Below, one piece after another: positions 36,501-44,911 of a stretch of 64,000 nucleotides of DNA. Source of the DNA: Lewinellaceae bacterium (lineage in GTDB: Bacteria > Bacteroidota > Bacteroidia > Chitinophagales > Saprospiraceae); the NCBI GenBank assembly GCA_020636075.1, contig JACJYO010000001.1, forward strand, positions 868,001 to 932,000. Direction: 5' to 3'. The notes under the pieces were generated by a model. That model was not told where the DNA came from, searched no databases, and saw only the letters and a list, made by a program, of their open reading frames with translations. Both the position numbers and the translations under genes were made by a program. Each line of letters opens with the position of its first letter. Positions within the stretch are counted from its first letter, which is position 1.

Positions 36501-39257
36501 CCGGACGGGGGGCACGCTGCAGGTGATTTTTTCTGGAGTGGCCAACCAGATGATCTGAATGACATCCGTAGCCGGAATGCCGCAGCCATGCTGCCGTTTT
36601 CCGTAGGAAAAGAAAAATATAATGTCGGCGATGAAGTAACGCTGAAAGTACCCGCCAGTGAAGACGGGCGCATTTTGCTCACCCTGGAAACCGGCACACG
36701 GGTGCTGCTTCACCAATGGTACGAAGCCAAAGCCGGTGATAATACCTTGAAATTTCACGCTTCAGAAGACATGTCGCCTTCCGTGTATGCGCACGTCAGC
36801 CTCTTCCAACCGCATGCGCAAACAAAAAATGACCTGCCCATTCGCATGTACGGCGTGATGCCGGTGAATGTGGAAAACCCCGGCTCGCAGCTGAAACCAC
36901 AACTCGACATGCCCGACGTGCTTAAGCCCGGCGAACCATTCACCGTCAGCATCCGTGAAACCTCGGGAAAAGCCTGTGCCTACACCCTGGCAATTGTAGA
37001 TGAGGGCTTGCTCGACCTCACGCGCTTTAAAACGCCCAATCCGGGTGATGTTTTTTTCGCCCGTGAAGCCCTTGGCGTCACTACCTGGGACATGTACGAC
37101 TACGTGCTCGGCGCCTACGGCGCAAAACTGGAGCGCATTCTGAGCATTGGCGGGGATGCCATCAATCAAAAAGCGAAAAATGCCGCGCAGATCAACCGCT
37201 TCAAACCGGCGGTGGTACATGTCGGGCCGTTTTACCTGGAAAAAGGGAAAACAGCAAAGCATACGCTAAAACTTGACAACTACGTCGGCTCTGTTCGGGC
37301 CATGGTAGTTTGCTCCGCGCCGGCGCCCGGCAACCAGGGGGCATATGGCAGCGCTGAAAAAACCTGTCCGGTGCGCAAACCCCTGATGATCCTGCCTACC
37401 CTGCCCCGAGTGCTGGGACCGGGCGAAACGCTGCGCCTGCCGGTAGAGGTGTTTGCCATGGAGAAAAAAGTGAAAAACGCTACAATACGGGTTCGGGAAA
37501 GTTCGGGGCTGGTGGCTATCCAGGGCTCGCCGACCAACAGTCTGCAATTTGCCCAGCCGGGCAATGAAATGACCTACTTTGATTTGAAAGTGGGCAACCG
37601 CACCGGTGTAGCCAAGTTTAGCATTGAGGCGCAAGGCGGTGGTGAAAAAGCGACCCAAACTATTGAAATTCTGGTGCGCAATCCCAATCCGGTTCAAACT
37701 ACTGTTTGGGAGGGCGAAATCGAGCCTGGCCAGGAATGGGGTTCTGATTTCGACCCAAGCCGCTACTCCGATATTGGTTCGGCGGTGATTGAAGTTTCCG
37801 CATTGCCGCCTGTCAACCTGAGCCGGCACCTGGAGTACCTGATCCGCTACCCGCATGGCTGCGTCGAACAAACTACCTCGGCGGCGTTCCCGCAATTATT
37901 CGTAGATATACTCACCCCGCTTTCTCAAAAGGAAAAAGACCGGATCGCCAAAAACGTGTCGGCGGCCATTAGCAAGTTGCAAAACTTTCAGCAGTCGGAC
38001 GGTGGTTTTTCGTATTGGCCGGGCGGCAGCGTGAACGACTGGAGCAGCACCTATGCGGGTCATTTTTTGCTGGAAGCAAAAGCAAAAGGCTACGCCGTGC
38101 CTCAAGGCATGCTCGATCGCTGGATTGACTACCAAACCAAAACGAGCAAGCAGTGGAACGGGAGTAATGGCCGCAATGATTGGCGGGGCTATGATACCGA
38201 TTTAAACCAGGCCTACCGGCTGTATGCGCTAGCCATGGCAGGAAAACCCAACCTTGCCGGCATGAACCGTATGAAGGAACAAAAAGGAATGTACACCCAG
38301 TCGGCGTTGCTGTTAGCAGCAGCTTATGCCCAGGCTGGGAAAGCAGAAGCGGCACGAGAAATTGCGCGCGGCAAATGGCGCGACGACTGGCGGTACGACT
38401 GGTGTGGCAGCACCTATGGCAGTGACCTTCGTGACCGCGCCCTTATTCTGGAAACCTACACCGCCATTGGCGACACCAAGCGCGCAGAGGCCATGGTTCA
38501 ATACATCAGCAAGGAAATGGGCAACCAGGATGGCTGGTATTGGAACACTCAGAGCCTGGCTACGGCGCTGCGTGCCTTGTCGAAATATGCAGTTAAAAAT
38601 TTCGGGAACAACGGTCCGGCATTTGCCTACCGGATTGGCGGAAACGGGTACAAAAACGGCGATAAGTCGAAACCTATTTCAACCGTCCAGTTCGCTGATC
38701 AAGCGCTGAACAACAACCGCATTGCCGTGAAAAACAATGGCTCCGCCAAACTTTACGCCCGGTTAATTATTAGTGGCCAGGCTCTGGTGGGCGAAGAAAC
38801 AGGTGTGAGCAACAACATAACGCTGGCGGTACGGTACACCGACAATAATGGCAACCCGGTAGACATCAGCAAGCTGCCGCAGGGCACTGATTTTGTGGCC
38901 GAAGTGACCATTCGCCGCACCGGTGAACTCAAGTTCCCCTTCCAGGAACTGGCCCTTTCACAGGTCTTTCCATCAGGCTGGGAAGTTCTGAATGCCCGCA
39001 TGTCCGGCATAAGTTTGGGCGGCAGTAGCGCCGCCGAGTACCAGGATATCCGCGATGACCGGGTGTACACCTACTTTGACCTGCCCTATTCGTACGACTA
39101 TCAAAACAAACGCGTGCGTGAAACCAGCAGCACCTACCGCATCCAGTTGAACGCTGCGTATGCCGGACGGTATTACCTGCCGGCTGTGGGTTGCGAGGCG
39201 ATGTACGACAGTCGTATTCAGGGAAGTGTCCCGGGCAGGTGGGTGGAGGTGATTTGA
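33573..39257 (+). CDS. Alpha-2-macroglobulin family lipoprotein
   Basis: An 1,894-residue bacterial alpha-2-macroglobulin. The signal peptide ends in a lipobox (ALLFSC, Cys at about 20), so it is a lipoprotein. MG-type beta domains follow; the region GYLYGERGVWRPGDSLYLNF (about 650) is the typical MG start with the WRPGD box. An acidic Tyr/Trp/Asp-rich insert sits near residue 500-530. The thioester motif reads GCVEQT (about 1,429), so Cys and Gln that form the bond are kept, as in E. coli YfhM, and the helical thioester domain follows (FQQSDGGFSYWPGG). Such proteins trap foreign proteases in the periplasm. The usual partner PBP1C is not next to it. The ATG at 33573 gives the lipobox signal; a longer frame from 33507 does not fit. 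Confidence 0.93.
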   Translation: MRKQTLPLAAMLLAALLFSCNKVVKNEAYFQAIARYVYAYTSGDIGRTDAIRVRFIDPAVGQNKIGQAVDAGLFQISPAVSGKAIWEDDRTIKLQPDEALPYGAKYSGTVQLGKIFGNVPEVAQVFDFSFRVRELSFELVTDGLRAVSENDLAKQQLIGRILTSDAVETSNLEKTLTAKQGNKSLNIRWTHSSDGLSHEFTVLDIERSTVRSKVELSWSGTALGVEKSGKSEQMVPALDEFVVLQTRVVQSEEQYVLLNFSDPLETSQILDGLIHIENYDNNLRFAIDGNFVRVYPSQRITGTHNLRVEAGIRNIAGAAMKGRSDWPLNFEDLKPSVRLVGRGAVIPQQADGAIIFPFEAVGLRAVDVEVFKIFNSNILQYLQVNELEGDQELDRVGKIIMQKKVALTDLNPDANSQVWQRYALDLQEIIQQDPGAIYQVRLTFRRGYAIYNCNPAAPNNTEADAAPAAENWQEADNLAHLGSADENGNLVSIWGGYRGIYYGNDEDYWWSEDDGYDWSNRDNPCAKEYYNYEHFTKRNVFVSDLGITAKRGKDRSLFVSVNSLHTTQPENGVDLELFNYQLQSIGKLRTDGNGIAATDDLRETPFLIVASRGDRRGYLRMADGSSLSLSRFDVAGVEPQKGLKGYLYGERGVWRPGDSLYLNFVLEDQKGTLPQSHPVTLELTDPRGALQYRTTSAQAVGGVYPFPCTTRPDAPTGNWTAKVQVGGATFSKQLKIETVKPNRLKMNLDFGKKSLSAGDASLNGKLQVNWLHGATAKGLKAVVEMQLRLAQTEFKNFKDFVFDDPARNLWSEPEVLFDARLDDNGQANIPLRLGNQENAPGKLIANFKIRAFENSGDFSTDNIAIDYYPFERFVGVSIPTNSWGSKSIDRKGGQLQFACVDQNGKPIAGRKIEVGLYRCDWRWWWEEDRNSNVAQFNSANHVNAVEKATLTTDGRGLATWTVRPNNWGRYLVRVSDPDGGHAAGDFFWSGQPDDLNDIRSRNAAAMLPFSVGKEKYNVGDEVTLKVPASEDGRILLTLETGTRVLLHQWYEAKAGDNTLKFHASEDMSPSVYAHVSLFQPHAQTKNDLPIRMYGVMPVNVENPGSQLKPQLDMPDVLKPGEPFTVSIRETSGKACAYTLAIVDEGLLDLTRFKTPNPGDVFFAREALGVTTWDMYDYVLGAYGAKLERILSIGGDAINQKAKNAAQINRFKPAVVHVGPFYLEKGKTAKHTLKLDNYVGSVRAMVVCSAPAPGNQGAYGSAEKTCPVRKPLMILPTLPRVLGPGETLRLPVEVFAMEKKVKNATIRVRESSGLVAIQGSPTNSLQFAQPGNEMTYFDLKVGNRTGVAKFSIEAQGGGEKATQTIEILVRNPNPVQTTVWEGEIEPGQEWGSDFDPSRYSDIGSAVIEVSALPPVNLSRHLEYLIRYPHGCVEQTTSAAFPQLFVDILTPLSQKEKDRIAKNVSAAISKLQNFQQSDGGFSYWPGGSVNDWSSTYAGHFLLEAKAKGYAVPQGMLDRWIDYQTKTSKQWNGSNGRNDWRGYDTDLNQAYRLYALAMAGKPNLAGMNRMKEQKGMYTQSALLLAAAYAQAGKAEAAREIARGKWRDDWRYDWCGSTYGSDLRDRALILETYTAIGDTKRAEAMVQYISKEMGNQDGWYWNTQSLATALRALSKYAVKNFGNNGPAFAYRIGGNGYKNGDKSKPISTVQFADQALNNNRIAVKNNGSAKLYARLIISGQALVGEETGVSNNITLAVRYTDNNGNPVDISKLPQGTDFVAEVTIRRTGELKFPFQELALSQVFPSGWEVLNARMSGISLGGSSAAEYQDIRDDRVYTYFDLPYSYDYQNKRVRETSSTYRIQLNAAYAGRYYLPAVGCEAMYDSRIQGSVPGRWVEVI

Positions 39258-39291
39258 TGCACCTAAAGTTATACCGAATATAAAGTGCTGG

Positions 39292-39362
39292 ACAGGATCA
39301 ACAGGATATTACTGAATACTGGCTTTCAAGCCGCTTTTTATGTAAATCCGTGTTGATCCTGT
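39292..39362. repeat. Inverted repeat (ACAGGATCAACA)
   Basis: 12-base perfect arms at 39292-39303 and 39351-39362 with a 47-base loop, between the macroglobulin and acyl-CoA dehydrogenase genes. Confidence 0.55.
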
Positions 39363-39470
39363 TTGTTTTCAAGTAATTGGCGAATTCGCAAAAGGTTAGA
39401 TCAAAGCGTATAGGTTGCTCTCCCATTCTGGCAAATCCATAGAAGTGGATTGAAAAAATCCACGACAGCA

Positions 39471-39502
39471 CTTGCCCTTTTAGGAAGGCCCGGCTATCTT
39501 TG
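39471..39502 (+). promoter_or_regulatory. Bacteroidota-type promoter for acyl-CoA dehydrogenase
   Basis: CTTG (39471-39474) and TATCTTTG (39495-39502) are spaced by 20 bases. The -7 box is a full match, the -33 box partial. The ATG is 39 bases downstream. Confidence 0.55.
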
Positions 39503-39540
39503 TAGCGAAAATTCGCTATATTTAAAAACCGTTGCAAAAT

Positions 39541-41343
39541 ATGACAGATACATTGGTGCAAAACGACGTCCTCAAAGGTGGTGAGTTCCTCATCCGCGAT
39601 GCAAAGCCTGAAGACGTATTCATCCCTGAAGAGCTCAATGAAGAGCAATTGATGATCAAAAAGATGTCGGAAGATTTCCTGGAGCAGGAGATTTTTCCGA
39701 ACACACAAAAAATTGAGAAACAGGAAGATAATATCGCCCCGAAAATCCTGAAAAAAATGGGTGACCTTGGGCTTCTTGGCGCCCACATGCCTCAGGAATA
39801 CGGTGGTATGGAACTCGACACCAACACGAATACCGTTATTTCAGAGGTATTTGGCCCGGCGGGCTCCATTATCGTTTCGTTCGCTGCGCATACTGGCATT
39901 GGCATGCTGCCGATCCTGTATTTTGGAACGGAGGAACAAAAAAAGAAGTACCTGCCCGGCCTGATCAGTGGCGATCTTAAAGCAGCATACTGCCTTACGG
40001 AACCCAGCAGCGGTTCTGACGCACTAAATGCCAAATCACGTGCGGACCTTAGCGCCGACGGAAGCCACTATGTGCTTAATGGTCAGAAAATGTGGATTTC
40101 CAATGCCGGCTTCGCCGATATTTTCATTGTGTTTGCGCAAGTTGGTGGAGATAAATTCACCGGATTTATCGTCGAGCGCAATTCAGATGGTTTGACCTTG
40201 GGTGCAGAGGAAGAAAAAATGGGCATCAAGGGTTCCTCCACCCGGCAGGTGTTTTTTGAAAATGTAAAAGTACCCGCCGATAACGTGCTCGGTGAGGTAG
40301 GGAAAGGGCACCTGATCGCTTTCAATGCACTGAATATCGGGCGCTATAAACTGGGAGTCATGTGCATCGGCGGTTGCAAAAAAGCGATTTCAGTGGCTAC
40401 ACAATATGCCAACGAGCGCCAGCAGTTTGGCCAATTCATCGGCAACTTCGGCGCTATTCAGCACAAACTTGCTGAAATGGCTATTCAAACGTTTGCCGGC
40501 GAAAGCGCAATGTACCGCACCTCGCAGCTGATGCAGGATAAAAAAGCCGAAGGTACCGCCGCAGGCAAAACCTTTGGCCAGGCTACCCTGGAAGCTGCTG
40601 AGGAATACGCCATCGAGTGTTCCATTTTGAAGGTATACGGTTCTGAAGTGACCGATTTTTGTGTGGATGAAAATGTGCAGATACACGGTGGTATCGGTTT
40701 TAGCGAGGAGTATTCCGCAGCACGTGCCTACCGTGACAGCCGGATCAATCGAATTTACGAAGGCACCAATGAGATCAACCGCCTGCTGATGGTCGATCAG
40801 TTGTTCAAACGCGCCATGAAGGGCAAACTCGACATCGTTGGGCCGGCCTGGGCTGTTCAAAAAGAGTTGACTGCTATGCCTTCCTTTGAGCAGGCTGAAG
40901 GTGCTTATGCCGAAGAGCAAAAGGCCATTGCCGACTTCAAAAAAATCATCCTCATGACGGCTGGCGCTGGGGCCAAAATGCAAATGGACGGCAAACTCAA
41001 CCTCAAAGATGAACAGGAAGTTCTGATGAACTGTGCCGATATGCTCATCGACTTATTCGTAGCCGAATCGCTGCTGCTCCGGGTTCAAAAACTGGCCGAA
41101 CGTGCAGAAAAACCGCAGCCACAGGAATTATATGATGCTATGCTCCAGGTATTTATGCATGATGCCACTGCCCGTATGCATAAAAATGCTACCGATGCGC
41201 TGGCTTCTTTTGCCGAAGGCGATTTGTTGAAAACCTTCCTGATGGGCGTTAAGCGTTTTACCAAATACCCACCGGTGAATGTTAAAGAAAAGCGCCGGCT
41301 AATTGCTAAAGCCATGTTGGAGACAAATGGTTGGGGTTTTTAA
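39541..41343 (+). CDS. Acyl-CoA dehydrogenase (long form)
   Basis: A 600-residue FAD enzyme that oxidises acyl-CoA to enoyl-CoA in beta-oxidation. It has the N-terminal helical domain, the middle segment AYCLTEPSSGSDALNAK that contacts FAD, the WISNAGFADIFIVFA strand, the arginine helix ERQQFGQFIGNFGAIQHKLAEM and the catalytic glutamate E407 in RIYEGTNEI. About 200 extra residues at the C terminus make it similar in size to VLCAD-type and Bacteroidota long-form enzymes. The ATG at 39541 (MTDTLVQND) was chosen over a TTG at 39532. A strong terminator follows. Chain-length preference is unknown. Confidence 0.93.
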   Translation: MTDTLVQNDVLKGGEFLIRDAKPEDVFIPEELNEEQLMIKKMSEDFLEQEIFPNTQKIEKQEDNIAPKILKKMGDLGLLGAHMPQEYGGMELDTNTNTVISEVFGPAGSIIVSFAAHTGIGMLPILYFGTEEQKKKYLPGLISGDLKAAYCLTEPSSGSDALNAKSRADLSADGSHYVLNGQKMWISNAGFADIFIVFAQVGGDKFTGFIVERNSDGLTLGAEEEKMGIKGSSTRQVFFENVKVPADNVLGEVGKGHLIAFNALNIGRYKLGVMCIGGCKKAISVATQYANERQQFGQFIGNFGAIQHKLAEMAIQTFAGESAMYRTSQLMQDKKAEGTAAGKTFGQATLEAAEEYAIECSILKVYGSEVTDFCVDENVQIHGGIGFSEEYSAARAYRDSRINRIYEGTNEINRLLMVDQLFKRAMKGKLDIVGPAWAVQKELTAMPSFEQAEGAYAEEQKAIADFKKIILMTAGAGAKMQMDGKLNLKDEQEVLMNCADMLIDLFVAESLLLRVQKLAERAEKPQPQELYDAMLQVFMHDATARMHKNATDALASFAEGDLLKTFLMGVKRFTKYPPVNVKEKRRLIAKAMLETNGWGF

Positions 41344-41390
41344 ACTAAAAAGGAATAGCCAATTTTTGTCGACACTTCAAGTGTGATTAA

Positions 41391-41438
41391 TAAAAAAGCG
41401 CCGCACCGGATTTTGTACCAGGTGTGGCGCTTTTTATT
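41391..41438. terminator. Bidirectional terminator
   Basis: AAAAAAGCGCC...GGCGCTTTTT with inner pairs CACC/GGTG forms a stable stem with an A run on one side and a T run on the other, between two converging genes. Confidence 0.85.
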
Positions 41439-41458
41439 AAATGATAAACTGCTTTTGG

Positions 41459-42226
41459 TTACAGCTTTTCCAGCTTTTCCTTCGAAGCTGTAAAGTTGGG
41501 ATTCAACTCCAGCGCTTTTTGATAACTGGCTTTGGCATTTTCAGTATCCCCTTTTGCTGCGTAGGCGTCGCCCAAGCTGTCATATGCATTCCATGATTTT
41601 GGATTCAATTCGACGTTCATCTGGAATATTGCAATTGCATCATCTGTTTTTTCATCCTTCAACCGATCGTATCCGGCAGCATTCATATCCCACTCAAAAA
41701 ATTCAACGTCATCTCTGGTGTTCGACTTCAGCGCATCAAACTTATCCTGGGCAGCGTCTGCTCCTTTTTCATCCAGGACCTGCGTCACGACGTCGGCCCC
41801 GGAAGTCTTCGCGTCTGAGAAATCAATTAATTCTACTTCATAAACGATATAATCGCCCTCCAGGTTATTTGCCTGATCCTCGTTTTTCAGCAAATCCTTC
41901 GGTACTTCAAGCCGGTATGTACCACCCCGTTGCATAGTGCTTTTCATTACAGTATAGATGGCGGTAGATTCTTTGTCCGTGTCTTTTCCAATGACGCCAT
42001 GGATCGGAACATTCATATCCCGATTTGTAAAGAGTTGGTCTCCTTTCTGGTTTTTAACATTAACATTAATGAGGTAATCCTGCCCGGGAGCAGGCTTCGC
42101 TCCCTTTCCAGCGCGCAAAGTTTTAACATTAATACCAGTTGCAGAAGATACGTCGCCCTGTGCATTCAGCTGAAATACACAAGCAAAAGACAGGACCAGA
42201 GCAAACAGAAATTTAGTTTTCATCAT
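41459..42226 (-). CDS. Exported FKBP-like/TPR protein
   Basis: A 255-residue exported protein. Signal peptide about 1-23 (MKTKFLFALVLSFACVFQLNAQ; the start may be the next codon at 42223). The first domain (about 30-140: INVKTLRAGKGAKPAPGQDY, MQRGGTYRLEVPKDLL, YIVYEVELIDF) has the strand order of an FKBP-type peptidyl-prolyl isomerase, but the active-site aromatic residues are not clearly kept. The C terminus has one or two TPR units (WNAYDSLGDAYAAKGDTENA). Likely a periplasmic folding or scaffold factor; the exact role is unknown. Confidence 0.7.
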   Translation of the reverse strand: MMKTKFLFALVLSFACVFQLNAQGDVSSATGINVKTLRAGKGAKPAPGQDYLINVNVKNQKGDQLFTNRDMNVPIHGVIGKDTDKESTAIYTVMKSTMQRGGTYRLEVPKDLLKNEDQANNLEGDYIVYEVELIDFSDAKTSGADVVTQVLDEKGADAAQDKFDALKSNTRDDVEFFEWDMNAAGYDRLKDEKTDDAIAIFQMNVELNPKSWNAYDSLGDAYAAKGDTENAKASYQKALELNPNFTASKEKLEKL

Positions 42227-42553
42227 ATAAAAGTTAAAAGTGAAAAGTGCTGATTTGCAGGAAACAGAGTTACACTTAAGGCATATACAAAAAATGCCAA
42301 CAGGGCATGGGATTGCCCTAATTCACTATTAAATACTGGGGAATGAGATCGGTTATCACTTAAAAGTACAAAAAATCTAAACTTTGGCGTCCAGGTCAAC
42401 ACTTTATTTACAATCAAATGGCCATTACGTGTCCGTGGCTGGTTACGATTTTTGAATGATTGTACATTTGTACCCTACCTTTGACCGGAGTCGGTCGAAC
42501 GGCTATGCTGTCGACAACCTCATCGTTTTGAAATCGAAATTTTTAAATTTAGC
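42227..42553. other. Divergent intergenic region with rimB promoter
   Basis: A 327-base gap between the minus-strand TPR protein and the rimB operon. A promoter for the plus strand is seen at 42451-42483. No repeat or small gene is visible in the rest. Confidence 0.6.
42451..42483 (+). promoter_or_regulatory. Bacteroidota-type promoter for the rimB-rimK operon
   Basis: TTTG (42451-42454) and TACCTTTG (42476-42483) are 21 bases apart, a full match to the consensus. The rimB ATG is 71 bases downstream of the -7 box. Confidence 0.65.
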
Positions 42554-42994
42554 ATGAAAAATGCTACGAAACTGCTGCTTGGAAGGCGGGAAAAAGCAAA
42601 TTTTCCGGAGCTCCAATTATTCAACATCGATGCGAAAGTGGATACTGGCGCGTATACTTCCAGCATCCATTGCCATGATATCCGGGAAGTGGGCAACCAG
42701 CTGTATTGCAAATTTCTCGACCCTGCGCATCCCGACTACCAGGAGAAAGAATTCCAATTTAATACCTATGCCCGGAAAACAGTAAAAAGTTCAAACGGCC
42801 AGATTGAAAACAGGTATAAAATAACTACAAAAATAGAGCTAGGCGAACGGCGCTACTCCATTTCGCTAACACTCACAGACCGGGCTAAAATGAAATACCC
42901 CGTTCTGCTTGGGCGCAAATTTCTATCCCGGAAATTCATTGTTGATGTGTCCTTGAAATATCAGTTAAAAAGCAACAATACTGACAACGGATGA
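42554..42994 (+). CDS. rimB: RimB-like retropepsin-type protease
   Basis: A 146-residue protein of the former 'ATP-dependent zinc protease' family (PF05618). The active-site motif DTGAYTSSIH near residue 30 is the retropepsin-like Asp-Thr-Gly, and LLGRKFLSRKFIVDVS near the end is the family hallmark. In Pseudomonas, RimB removes glutamates that RimK adds to ribosomal protein S6. Here it overlaps rimK by 4 bases (ATGA type), so translation is coupled, and the operon has a clear promoter. It is the first gene of a three-gene operon. Confidence 0.88.
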   Translation: MKNATKLLLGRREKANFPELQLFNIDAKVDTGAYTSSIHCHDIREVGNQLYCKFLDPAHPDYQEKEFQFNTYARKTVKSSNGQIENRYKITTKIELGERRYSISLTLTDRAKMKYPVLLGRKFLSRKFIVDVSLKYQLKSNNTDNG

Positions 42995-43866
42995 AAATTG
43001 TAATTCTATCCAGAAACCCTAAACTCTACTCCACCAAACGCCTGGTTGAAGCTGGTCAGAAAAAAGGGCATGAGATGCTTGTCATCGACCACTCGAAATG
43101 TGACATCATCATTGAAAAACGCAACCCGCATATCATCTATAAAGGCGAAAATTTAACCGGCATTGATGCTGTAATTCCCCGAATCGGCGCCTCCATTACG
43201 TTTTACGGCACTGCTGTAGTCCGGCAGTTTGAGATGATGAAAATATTTACCGCTGTGGAGTCCCAGGCGCTGGTGCGGTCCCGCGATAAACTGCGGAGCA
43301 TGCAGATCCTGTCGCGTGCCGGATTAAGTTTACCCAAAACCGCATTTACCAACTATTCCAAAGATGTTGCAGCACTTATCAAGCATGTTGGTGGAGCACC
43401 ATGCGTCATTAAATTACTGGAAGGAACCCAAGGCGTTGGTGTAGTGTTAGCTGAAACAAAGAGCGCCGCCATTTCCGTATTGGAAGCGTTTCATGGCTTG
43501 CAGGCCCGGGTAATTGTGCAACAGTTCATCAAGGAAGCCGGCGGCGCCGACGTCCGGGCATTTGTGGTCGACGGCGTAGTCGTAGGCGCCATGAAACGGC
43601 AGGGTAAACCCGGCGAATTTCGCTCCAACCTGCACCGTGGCGGTACGGCGACACTCATCGAACTTTCGGAGGAAGAGGAAAATGCAGCGCTGAAGGCCGC
43701 GAAAGTCCTGGGGCTGGGTGTAGCGGGTGTGGATATGCTGCAATCCAACTCCGGTCCGATGATCATGGAAGTCAATTGTTCGCCCGGGCTTGAAGGCATT
43801 GAAGCCGCCACCGGAAAAGATATCGCCGCTAAAATCATTCGTTATGTCGAGCGAAATGCCGGATAA
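42991..43866 (+). CDS. rimK: RimK family alpha-L-glutamate ligase
   Basis: A 291-residue ATP-grasp ligase. The N-terminal RimK domain starts MKIVILSRNPKLYSTKRL. The ATP-grasp core shows RSRDKLRSMQILSRAGLSLP, the glycine loop LLEGTQGVGVVLAE, VQQFIKEAGGADVRAFVVDG and the metal site IMEVNCSPGLEGIE. It adds glutamate residues to a protein C terminus (S6 in E. coli). Co-transcribed with rimB upstream (4-base overlap) and an aspartoacylase-family gene downstream (23-base overlap). Confidence 0.95.
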   Translation: MKIVILSRNPKLYSTKRLVEAGQKKGHEMLVIDHSKCDIIIEKRNPHIIYKGENLTGIDAVIPRIGASITFYGTAVVRQFEMMKIFTAVESQALVRSRDKLRSMQILSRAGLSLPKTAFTNYSKDVAALIKHVGGAPCVIKLLEGTQGVGVVLAETKSAAISVLEAFHGLQARVIVQQFIKEAGGADVRAFVVDGVVVGAMKRQGKPGEFRSNLHRGGTATLIELSEEEENAALKAAKVLGLGVAGVDMLQSNSGPMIMEVNCSPGLEGIEAATGKDIAAKIIRYVERNAG

Positions 43867-44824
43867 AGCCCTGAAAATCTTGAACACCCCGATACTGCCC
43901 GGCCAAAGTATTACCCTCAGCCTGGATATTGCCCGACTGCATACGCACACCAAGATCGAGGTGCCGATTATCGTAGAACGGGCCAAAAAGGAAGGCCCCT
44001 GCCTGCTTTTGCTCGCCGGTATTCACGGAAATGAGGTTAATGGAGTGGAAATTGTTCGCCGTATCGTTGCCGGCAAATACAACAAGCCACAACGGGGTAT
44101 GGTGATCTGTGTACCGGTGTTGAACGTTTTCGGCTTTCTGAACCAAACCCGGGAATTCCCCGACGGACGCGACCTGAACCGATTTTTCCCGGGCTCCAAA
44201 ACCGGCTCTTTGGCCAGCCGCTTTGCCTGGAATTTCATGAAGCACATCGTGCCGCATATTGATTATTGCATTGATTTTCATACCGGTGGCGCCAGCCGCT
44301 TTAATTACACTCAACTGCGCATAGACCGGGACAAAACAGAATGCCTCGATCTGGCCAAAACATTTGGAGCCCGGTTTATAATTTATGCTCCCCACCGCGA
44401 CAAATCCTTCCGTCAATCTGCCGGAAATCAGGGAAAAACAGTTTTACTGTTTGAAGGTGGAAAAACGCTCCACCTGGATCGCGCTGTGACACAGTCGGGT
44501 ATAGAAGGAACTATTCGCGTCATGCATCATTTAGGCCTCCGGGATTTTTCCAAAGAGATTGCCGGCTTTGCCAAAATTCCTAAACCGATCCTGGTGAAAA
44601 AATCATCCTGGGTACGAGCCAAGTATTCCGGGATGTTCCGTTCAGCCCTGAAAACAGCGACCAAGGTCCATAAAGGCGACATTATCGGCACGATCACCGA
44701 TCCTTTTGGGAAATTTCAAAGCAAAGTAAAAGCGCCCTGGGATGGGTATATTCTTGCTACGAACCACCACCCTATTGTGAATCAGGGGCATGCACTGGTA
44801 CATTTGAGCGAGGAGATAGGTTGA
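43844..44824 (+). CDS. Aspartoacylase/succinylglutamate desuccinylase family protein (RimK-linked)
   Basis: A 326-residue zinc carboxypeptidase-like enzyme. Zinc ligands are in GIHGNEVNGVE (HxxE) and IDFHTGG (His), the substrate arginine fits DGRDLNRFFPG, and the C-terminal beta domain ends in NQGHALVHLSEEIG. The start at 43844 (MSSEMPDKALKIL) overlaps rimK by 23 bases; 43856 is an alternative. Position behind rimB-rimK suggests it acts on the same poly-glutamate modification or on a related N-acyl amino acid. Its true substrate is not known. A bidirectional terminator follows. Confidence 0.88.
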   Translation: MSSEMPDKALKILNTPILPGQSITLSLDIARLHTHTKIEVPIIVERAKKEGPCLLLLAGIHGNEVNGVEIVRRIVAGKYNKPQRGMVICVPVLNVFGFLNQTREFPDGRDLNRFFPGSKTGSLASRFAWNFMKHIVPHIDYCIDFHTGGASRFNYTQLRIDRDKTECLDLAKTFGARFIIYAPHRDKSFRQSAGNQGKTVLLFEGGKTLHLDRAVTQSGIEGTIRVMHHLGLRDFSKEIAGFAKIPKPILVKKSSWVRAKYSGMFRSALKTATKVHKGDIIGTITDPFGKFQSKVKAPWDGYILATNHHPIVNQGHALVHLSEEIG

Positions 44825-44844
44825 ATGGAGAATTGGGGGGGTAA

Positions 44845-44890
44845 AAGAAATGCCTGGTCGCGAAAGCCGACCAGGCATTTCTTTTCTTTT
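44845..44890. terminator. Bidirectional terminator
   Basis: AAAGAAATGCCTGGTCG and CGACCAGGCATTTCTTT are perfect arms around GCGAAAGC-like loop bases, with A-rich and T-rich flanks. It ends the rimK operon and the converging SprB-repeat gene. Confidence 0.85.
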
Positions 44891-44911
44891 TACACCGTCT
44901 AACAGACGGCG

